Positions 5,180-10,042 of a stretch of DNA of 10,042 nt are shown here, piece by piece (within the stretch, counting starts at the first letter, position 1; each line of letters opens with the position of its first letter). The stretch is from Bacilli bacterium (GTDB lineage Bacteria; Bacillota_I; Bacilli_A; RF39; UBA660). The translations under genes were made by a program, and so were the position numbers. The notes beneath the pieces were generated by a model, which was not told the DNA's origin, searched no databases, and saw nothing but the letters and a program-made list of their open reading frames with translations. Where the stretch lies: the NCBI GenBank assembly GCA_017470045.1, contig JAFUFG010000167.1, positions 1 to 10,042 of the forward strand, in the 5' to 3' direction.

Positions 5180-7792
5180 CTATTTTGCTTCACTCCAGTT
5201 GTTTCCAACTTCCATATCCACTCTTAATGGAACAGAAAGTGGATAAGTATTTTCCATGATTTCTTTTACAAGAGATCTTACTTCTTCTAATTCTTCTTTT
5301 GGTACATTAAAGATAAGTTCATCGTGTACTTGTAGTAACATCTTTGTCTTTAATCCACGTTTTTGAAATTCGTTATAGATTTCAACCATTGCTTTCTTTA
5401 AGATATCCGCAGCAAGACCTTGAATTGGAGTATTTAAAGCCATTCTCTCTCCACTTTGACGAATCATAAAGTTCTTGCTCTTTAATTCTTCAATCACTCT
5501 CTTACGTCCCATTAAAGTACGAACATATCCATCTTGATAAGCTTGATTCTTTAAGTTATTCATAAACTCTACAATTCCAGGATAAGTCGTTAAATAATTA
5601 TCAATAAAGTTCTTTGCTTCCTTAAAATCAATTCCTAAATCTTCACTTAATCCGAAACTACTAATTCCGTATACAATTCCGAAATTAACCGCTTTTGCAG
5701 TACGTCTCATATCCTTCGTAACCTCTTCCATTGGAACATGGAAGATATCAGAAGCCGTCTTACTATGAATATCATGTCCATCTTTAAATGCTTGGATTAA
5801 GTTTTCGGTATTCGATAAAGCTGCAAAAATACGTAATTCTACTTGAGAGTAATCTCCTCCAAGGAATACACAATCCTCATCCGGAATAAAAGCTTTACGA
5901 ATAATAGAAGAATACTCTCCTCTAGCAGGAATATTTTGAAGATTTGGTTCAATACTAGAAAGTCTTCCAGTACGAGTTAAAGCTTGTGTATAAATCGTAT
6001 GAATTCTTCCATCTTCTCTTACCTCAGCTTTTAATCCGACAGCATAATTCGTATATAGTTTTGCTAAAGTTCGATAATCTAAAATCTTATTAACAATAGG
6101 ATGAACAAAACTAATCTTATCTAATATATCTTTACTAGTAGAATACTTTCCATCTTTTACTCTCTTAGGATATGGTATCTCTAAATTCTCAAATAAGACT
6201 TTAGCTAATTGTGCAGGAGACATAATATTAAATTCGCATCCAGCATCCGCATAAATCTCACTTTCTAAAGCATCCATCTTAGTCTTTAATTCATTCTCAA
6301 TATCCGTTAAATAACTAGTATCTACCTTAATACCAGTAAGTTCCATATCTGCTAAAACACTAGTTAATGGTAATTCAATATTGTTAAATAAATCATCCAT
6401 CTCTTCGGTATGAATTTGATTTAAAATTTGTTCTCTTGTCTCATAAATAAATTGTGCTTTTTTCGTTACGATATTTCGTAACTCTTCTTCCGTTACATCC
6501 TTTGGTCTCTTATCCGTACCATAACTATCTTCATAGAAAGGTAAAGAATATTCAAAACTTTGTGCAACAAAACTAATATCATCTTTTACAACATAATCTA
6601 ATAAGTAACATGCAAGCATCGCGTCATACGTAACATTCGTAAATGTTATTCCGTATTTATCTAAACAAACAATACATCTTTTAAGATCATAAGTATATTT
6701 AGCTGTCTCATTCGAAAATATTTCTCTGTAATCCGCAATATTAGATTCCGGAATAAAATACGCTTTCTCTCCATCGTATAATCCGATACCTAATACCGTA
6801 CTCTTAGAATAAATACTACCTCTAGTCTCTAAATAGAAAGAAAAAGGTTTACTAGAATCAAATTTTGACAGATCTTCATAAACAATTTCTTTTATTTCTT
6901 TCTTAGGAGTAACTTCTTCCTCTACTCCAAATAAATCAAATTTACGAATTAAAGAATGAAATTCAAATTCTTCTAAGTACTTACGAAATTCCGCCTTATT
7001 AAATCCTTCATACTTACAATCATCTAACGTAAATGGAATTGGTACCTCACGATAAATGGTCGCAATATCGTAACTCATAAATGCGTTATCACGATCCGTC
7101 TCTAGCTTTTCTTTCGTCTTACCCGTTACTTCATCAATATGATCATATAAATTTTGTAAAGATCCAAATTTCTCAATTAAGTTAATCGCAGTCTTTTCTC
7201 CAATTCCCTTAACTCCAGGAATATTGTCGGATGAGTCTCCCATAAGTGCCTTTAAATCAATCATCTTAATTGGATCACAATGATACATTTCTCGAAATAC
7301 ATCAGGAGTCATCATAATATGATCATTGGTCTTTAATAATTTAACCGTTACTTCATCACTAATTAATTGTAATAAATCTTTATCACTAGATACAATTGTC
7401 GCAATAAACTCATCTTCTTCATCTACAATTCGAGCCATTGTTCCGATAATATCATCTGCTTCATAATTATCGATTTCAAAATAACGAATTCCCATACTTC
7501 CTAACATTTCTTTTGCTTTCGGAAATTGTTCTTTTAATTCTTCTGGCATCGCAGCACGACCTGCTTTATAAACATCATACTTATCATGTCGGAATGTTTT
7601 ACCCTTATCAAACGCAACTAAAATATAATTTGGCTTTTCCTCTGTAATAATCTTATTCATCATATTAATAAATCCAAATAATGCATTCGTAGGAAAACCT
7701 TTTGAATTACGCATAATATTTCCCGTATAAGCCGTTGCATAATAACTACGGAATAATAAGTTATTTCCATCTACTAGTATAATCTTCTTCAT
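5180..7792 (-). CDS. polA: DNA polymerase I (proofreading site degenerate)
   Basis: PolA removes RNA primers, fills gaps and serves excision repair. At 870 residues it has all three domains. The 5' nuclease (1-290) shows ILVDGNNLLFRSYYAT (5-20), YEADDIIG (110-117), SSDKDLLQLI (135-144) and the helix-hairpin-helix GVKGIGEKTA (193-202). The 3'-5' exonuclease-like domain (about 310-470) has lost key acidic residues: the DxE motif reads FYLETR (319-324), with Glu kept and Asp absent, and the third motif reads KKAQFIYETRE (444-454). Proofreading is therefore probably dead, as in Bacillus and Taq enzymes. The polymerase shows motif A GGDYSQVELR (645-654), motif B RRTAKAVNFGIVYG (696-709) with Phe704, and motif C LQVHDELIF (820-828). 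AGGTGA (7804-7799) sets the start. It is divergent from lexA and leads an operon with fpg. Confidence 0.97.
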   Translation of the reverse strand: MKKIILVDGNNLLFRSYYATAYTGNIMRNSKGFPTNALFGFINMMNKIITEEKPNYILVAFDKGKTFRHDKYDVYKAGRAAMPEELKEQFPKAKEMLGSMGIRYFEIDNYEADDIIGTMARIVDEEDEFIATIVSSDKDLLQLISDEVTVKLLKTNDHIMMTPDVFREMYHCDPIKMIDLKALMGDSSDNIPGVKGIGEKTAINLIEKFGSLQNLYDHIDEVTGKTKEKLETDRDNAFMSYDIATIYREVPIPFTLDDCKYEGFNKAEFRKYLEEFEFHSLIRKFDLFGVEEEVTPKKEIKEIVYEDLSKFDSSKPFSFYLETRGSIYSKSTVLGIGLYDGEKAYFIPESNIADYREIFSNETAKYTYDLKRCIVCLDKYGITFTNVTYDAMLACYLLDYVVKDDISFVAQSFEYSLPFYEDSYGTDKRPKDVTEEELRNIVTKKAQFIYETREQILNQIHTEEMDDLFNNIELPLTSVLADMELTGIKVDTSYLTDIENELKTKMDALESEIYADAGCEFNIMSPAQLAKVLFENLEIPYPKRVKDGKYSTSKDILDKISFVHPIVNKILDYRTLAKLYTNYAVGLKAEVREDGRIHTIYTQALTRTGRLSSIEPNLQNIPARGEYSSIIRKAFIPDEDCVFLGGDYSQVELRIFAALSNTENLIQAFKDGHDIHSKTASDIFHVPMEEVTKDMRRTAKAVNFGIVYGISSFGLSEDLGIDFKEAKNFIDNYLTTYPGIVEFMNNLKNQAYQDGYVRTLMGRKRVIEELKSKNFMIRQSGERMALNTPIQGLAADILKKAMVEIYNEFQKRGLKTKMLLQVHDELIFNVPKEELEEVRSLVKEIMENTYPLSVPLRVDMEVGNNWSEAK

Positions 7793-7811
7793 CTTTAATC
7801 ACCTAGTTATT

Positions 7812-7820
7812 AGTATAACA
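7812..7820 (-). promoter_or_regulatory. Extended -10 promoter of polA-fpg
   Basis: TGTTATACT on the - strand is a TGN extended -10 (hexamer 7817-7812). The -35 region has no good match. The predicted start is near 7805, only about 13 bases before the ATG, just ahead of the Shine-Dalgarno AGGTGA (7804-7799). The lexA-side inverted repeats lie 24-60 bases upstream of the hexamer. Confidence 0.6.
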
Positions 7821-7843
7821 TAAGAAAAAGAAATTAAAACACT

Positions 7844-7855
7844 AAACATTTGTTT
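7844..7855. promoter_or_regulatory. Possible second LexA-type site
   Basis: AAACATTTGTTT has the GAACNNNNGTTC layout of Gram-positive SOS boxes, with exact 4-base spacing, but A and T replace the outer G and C. It lies between the polA -10 and the lexA -35, so binding could affect both genes. Confidence 0.3.
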
Positions 7856-7882
7856 GACGAACAAAGAGTTCGGTGATAAAAT
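7854..7882 (+). promoter_or_regulatory. lexA promoter
   Basis: TTGACG (7854-7859) is followed after 17 bases by TAAAAT (7877-7882), with TG at 7874-7875. This is the best full promoter in the window. The predicted start near 7889 gives a leader of about 15 bases with AGGAGGA (7891-7897). Confidence 0.8.
7858..7872. promoter_or_regulatory. Candidate LexA operator in the lexA promoter spacer
   Basis: CGAAC-AAAGA-GTTCG has the exact 5-base arms of the Bacillus-type SOS box (CGAAC N4 GTTCG), but with five bases between the arms instead of four. It overlaps the last two bases of the -35 and fills the spacer, the expected place for autorepression. Position and arms support the call; the altered spacing is the doubt. 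Confidence 0.55.
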
Positions 7883-7903
7883 GAAACTATAGGAGGAATC
7901 TTT

Positions 7904-8521
7904 ATGGAAAAATTAACCGAAAAACAAAACAAAATTTTACAAGTAATTAAACAATTAATTGCTAAAAATGGCTACCCACCTACTGTTCGTGAGATTGGTC
8001 AAAAAGCAAAATTAAATTCACCAGCAACCATTCATTTTCATTTAACAAAACTAGAAGAAAAAGGATACATTAAGAAAAACGATAATAAAAACAGAACTAT
8101 TGAATTATTAGTTCCAAATGAATTTAAAGAAGATCAAAAAGATATCGTAAATGTTCCACTTCTAGGAAAAGTAACTGCTGGTACTCCAATAGAAGCAATT
8201 GAAACTCCAGATGAATATATGGCAATTCCTGCTTCCTTAATCGGAAATAAAAAAGAAGTATTTACTCTACGTGTTAGTGGTGAATCTATGATTAATGTAG
8301 GAATCTATGATGGAGATATCTTAATTGTAGAAAGAAAAAATACTGCAATTAACGGAGAAACGGTAGTTGCAATGAATGCTGATAACGAAGTAACGGTAAA
8401 AACATTCTACAAAGAAAAAGATCATTTTAGACTACAACCAGAAAACGATACAATGGAACCAATCATTCTAAAAGAAGTATCTATTCTAGGAAAAGTAATT
8501 GGACTATACAGAAAATTATAA
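7904..8521 (+). CDS. lexA: SOS repressor LexA
   Basis: LexA represses the SOS regulon and cleaves itself when stimulated by RecA filaments. The length of 205 residues is typical. The winged helix-turn-helix is residues 1-69 (LTEKQNKILQVIKQLI, GYPPTVREIG at 23-32, recognition helix about 39-51 with SPATIHFHLTKLEE). The cleavage site is Ala92-Gly93 in VTAGTPI. The protease dyad is Ser128 in SGESM (125-129) and Lys166 in TVKTFY (164-169). LQPENDTMEPI and VIGLYRKL complete the fold, so the protein looks fully functional. The recognition helix reads SPATIHFHL where typical relatives have SSSTVHGHL, which may go with the altered operator spacing. The start is fixed by AGGAGGA at 7891-7897. It is divergent from polA, and autoregulation is likely through the repeat at 7858-7872. 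Confidence 0.97.
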   Translation: MEKLTEKQNKILQVIKQLIAKNGYPPTVREIGQKAKLNSPATIHFHLTKLEEKGYIKKNDNKNRTIELLVPNEFKEDQKDIVNVPLLGKVTAGTPIEAIETPDEYMAIPASLIGNKKEVFTLRVSGESMINVGIYDGDILIVERKNTAINGETVVAMNADNEVTVKTFYKEKDHFRLQPENDTMEPIILKEVSILGKVIGLYRKL

Positions 8522-8548
8522 AAAAAGAGCTTTTTAAAAGTCCTTTTA
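8521..8548. terminator. Imperfect bidirectional terminator between lexA and tcdA
   Basis: AAAAGAGCTTTT (8523-8534) can pair with AAAAGTCCTTTT (8536-8547), with one A-C mismatch and one G-U pair. The A tract on one side and T tract on the other act as run-outs for the two convergent genes. Both stop codons touch the structure. It is AT-rich with a very tight loop, so it is probably weak. Confidence 0.5.
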
Positions 8549-9232
8549 TTTTTGAATAAATTCTCGAATGATATAACTAGTAATAAGAAGTCCTGCACTA
8601 GATGGAACAAAAGCAGTACTTCCTGGAGTTCTACCTTCTACTTTTACTGGTAATTCTTTGGAAGAACAAACCATTACTTTTTTATTAATCTTCTCATCTT
8701 TTACAAACTTTCTTAATATTCTAGCAAGTGGATCATTTACAGTCTTACGAATATCTGTAATTTCTAACTTACTAGGATCTAATTTATTACCAGTTCCCAT
8801 ACTAGAGATAAATGGAATATTACGTTTTAAACATTCGGTAATAACCATCTTTTTAACAGCCATCGTATCACAGGCATCTACAAAGTAGTCAATGTCTTCT
8901 GAAAATAACATCGAAAAGTTATTCTCATCAATAAAGTTTGAATTTTTTATAACGATACATTCTGGATTAATCTCATGAATTCTCTCTTCTAATACGTCTA
9001 CTTTTAATCTTCCAATTGTAGAACCTAAAGCAATAATTTGACGATTAATATTTGATTCATCTACAGTATCAAAATCAACAATAATAATTTTACCAATACC
9101 ACTACGAGCAAGACTTTCTACTACGTATCCGCCTACTCCACCAACACCTAAAACCAAAACACATTTTTTAGATAAAGCAGTAATATTGTCTTCCCCAATA
9201 ATCTTTTCTAATCGAACAAGTCTAGGCAACAT
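8546..9232 (-). CDS. tcdA: tRNA threonylcarbamoyladenosine dehydratase TcdA
   Basis: TcdA is an E1-like enzyme that uses ATP to cyclise t6A37 to ct6A37 in ANN-decoding tRNAs. The 228 residues are a little shorter than the usual 240-270. Motifs are the nucleotide-binding VLGVGGVGGYVVESLARSG (27-45), VDFDTVDESNINRQ (52-65) with the catalytic Arg64, K77 after the STIG turn, VDACDT (118-123) with Asp122, and ISSMGTGNKLDP (142-153), diagnostic of TcdA over ThiF or MoeB. There are no zinc-binding Cys pairs, as in TcdA. GGAGAAG precedes the ATG, and the gene overlaps the upstream gene by 11 bases, so the two are co-translated. Assignment is firm at family level. Confidence 0.92.
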   Translation of the reverse strand: MLPRLVRLEKIIGEDNITALSKKCVLVLGVGGVGGYVVESLARSGIGKIIIVDFDTVDESNINRQIIALGSTIGRLKVDVLEERIHEINPECIVIKNSNFIDENNFSMLFSEDIDYFVDACDTMAVKKMVITECLKRNIPFISSMGTGNKLDPSKLEITDIRKTVNDPLARILRKFVKDEKINKKVMVCSSKELPVKVEGRTPGSTAFVPSSAGLLITSYIIREFIQK

Positions 9233-10022
9233 TCTTCTCCATCTCCTTATAATATTGTTTTTGTCTTTGTTTCTTAGATTGAATTAAATTCAATGGTTCA
9301 TTATAAACAATTTGGTTTATATAAGATAATTTTGCATAGATATTACGATTTTCTAAAGCCATATTATAATATCTTCTTAAATGTTTGGAATCTCTTGTAT
9401 GAATTACCTCTAAAGCCTTTAAAGTATCTTGTAAAGAGTTTTCTGGAATCGTTGTGTCCGTAACAACAGTACAATCAAAGTTTTGAATAAAATGAATCGT
9501 ATCCGTTAAATCCGCAATACCCTCTTGTTCAAATAACTTAGGCCACTTACTAGTATCTCTTACTTCTTTTACAATTCTTTGTAATTTCATAATTTTCTCA
9601 TCCGTAAGTTTATCCCCTAGACCAATACTTTCAAAACTTAAGTATTTTCCATTATTCGTTCCAGGAGTCTCTTTTCTCATATCGGTTAAAACTCTACCAT
9701 AAAGATTATCTAATTCTTCACTAACCTTTTTTGGTGGAGGTGCTACTTCATAAACGTCATAATATGGAGTATTTTGTACTCCTTTTGTAGTGACAAGATA
9801 ATTTCTAGGATAAAGTAACGTATTACTTCTTACAAAATTAACCGTATCGGAATAATTCGTAGAACGATGGTAAATAGATTCACTAAGTTTCTTTCCATTT
9901 ACAATAATATCGCTACTATTCGCATCTTCCATACGAACACGACTACGCACTTTCTCCGCATTACGTAACGTAATTTGTACGTTCAAAATACGATTTTTAT
10001 TTACTATCGGTAAAATTAACAT
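9222..10022 (-). CDS. Protein of unknown function upstream of tcdA
   Basis: I do not recognise this 266-residue protein. It is soluble, with no signal peptide or membrane helix. The first half (1-93) is basic and probably beta-rich (ILNVQITLRNAEKVRSRVR, SNTLLYPRNYLVTT), ending at APPPKKV (94-100), which looks like a linker. The second half (101-245) appears helical and acidic to mixed (SEELDNLYGRVLTDM, TDEKIMKLQRIVKEV, ENSLQDTLKALEVI, LRRYYNMALENRNIYAKLSY). A basic tail (QSKKQRQKQYYKEMEK) follows. It has one Trp (160) and one Cys (184). An in-frame TGA 15 bases upstream bounds the start at 10022. GAGGTG (10036-10031) is a well-spaced Shine-Dalgarno, while AGGAGA (10029-10024) is too close. 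The overlap with tcdA implies co-expression; nucleic acid binding by the basic ends is only a guess. Confidence 0.8.
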   Translation of the reverse strand: MLILPIVNKNRILNVQITLRNAEKVRSRVRMEDANSSDIIVNGKKLSESIYHRSTNYSDTVNFVRSNTLLYPRNYLVTTKGVQNTPYYDVYEVAPPPKKVSEELDNLYGRVLTDMRKETPGTNNGKYLSFESIGLGDKLTDEKIMKLQRIVKEVRDTSKWPKLFEQEGIADLTDTIHFIQNFDCTVVTDTTIPENSLQDTLKALEVIHTRDSKHLRRYYNMALENRNIYAKLSYINQIVYNEPLNLIQSKKQRQKQYYKEMEKNVA

Positions 10023-10042
10023 GTCTCCTACACCTCACGTGA

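Noticed and set aside
5180..7792. Active proofreading in DNA polymerase I
   Set aside because: The exonuclease-like domain is present, but the first Asp and the third-motif acidic residues are not recognisable.
7849..7865. TTTGTT N5 AACAAA as the main lexA operator
   Set aside because: It is an inverted repeat but lacks the GAAC/GTTC arms. It arises from the overlap of the two neighbouring candidate sites and is kept only as context.
1..10042. TGA read as Trp (Mycoplasma-type code)
   Set aside because: Conserved Trp positions use TGG, no gene needs TGA read-through to reach family length, and an in-frame TGA cleanly bounds the gene starting at 10022.

Overview
The window comes from an AT-rich (by eye about 30% GC), low-GC Gram-positive type bacterium. 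Genes have strong GGAGG-type ribosome binding sites and short A/T-rich gaps, and long frames read through with TGG as Trp and TGA never inside a gene, so the standard bacterial code applies. LexA, a Fpg with a zinc finger, an exonuclease-dead DNA polymerase I and the TmcAL/gmk pair fit Bacillota. The compactness and divergent sequences suggest an uncultured or host-associated Bacilli/Erysipelotrichia-like or Mollicutes-adjacent lineage, but that placement is inference. No mobile element, tRNA, rRNA, riboswitch or CRISPR array is visible.

Layout, left to right. On the + strand are the end of tmcAL (tRNA-Met wobble acetylation, 5' end outside the window), gmk overlapping it by 8 bases, a terminator, and a 109-residue two-helix membrane protein with its own extended -10 promoter. 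On the - strand, convergent with these, is a 190-residue protein with weak resemblance to the SocA/Panacea (DUF4065) family. Upstream of it lies an 86-base remnant that repeats its promoter, ribosome binding site and first 11 codons. Further upstream are pyk (pyruvate kinase, own promoter and terminator) and a polA-fpg operon (replication/repair polymerase and 8-oxoguanine glycosylase). polA is divergent from lexA (+), and the shared 111-base intergenic region carries inverted repeats that look like SOS operators. lexA converges on tcdA (-), which overlaps an upstream 266-residue gene of unknown function.

The genes form two loose themes: genome maintenance (polA, fpg, lexA) and nucleotide or tRNA metabolism (gmk, tmcAL, tcdA), with glycolysis (pyk) between. 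Most of the window is ordinary housekeeping. The most interesting signals lie between the genes. Promoters are repeatedly nested against or inside terminators, every recognisable promoter has a TGN extended -10, predicted leaders are only about 11-21 bases, and stop codons sit inside terminator hairpins. The truncated tandem copy beside the Panacea-like gene and the unusual lexA operator are the other points worth a second look. I saw no clear new defence or mobile system.
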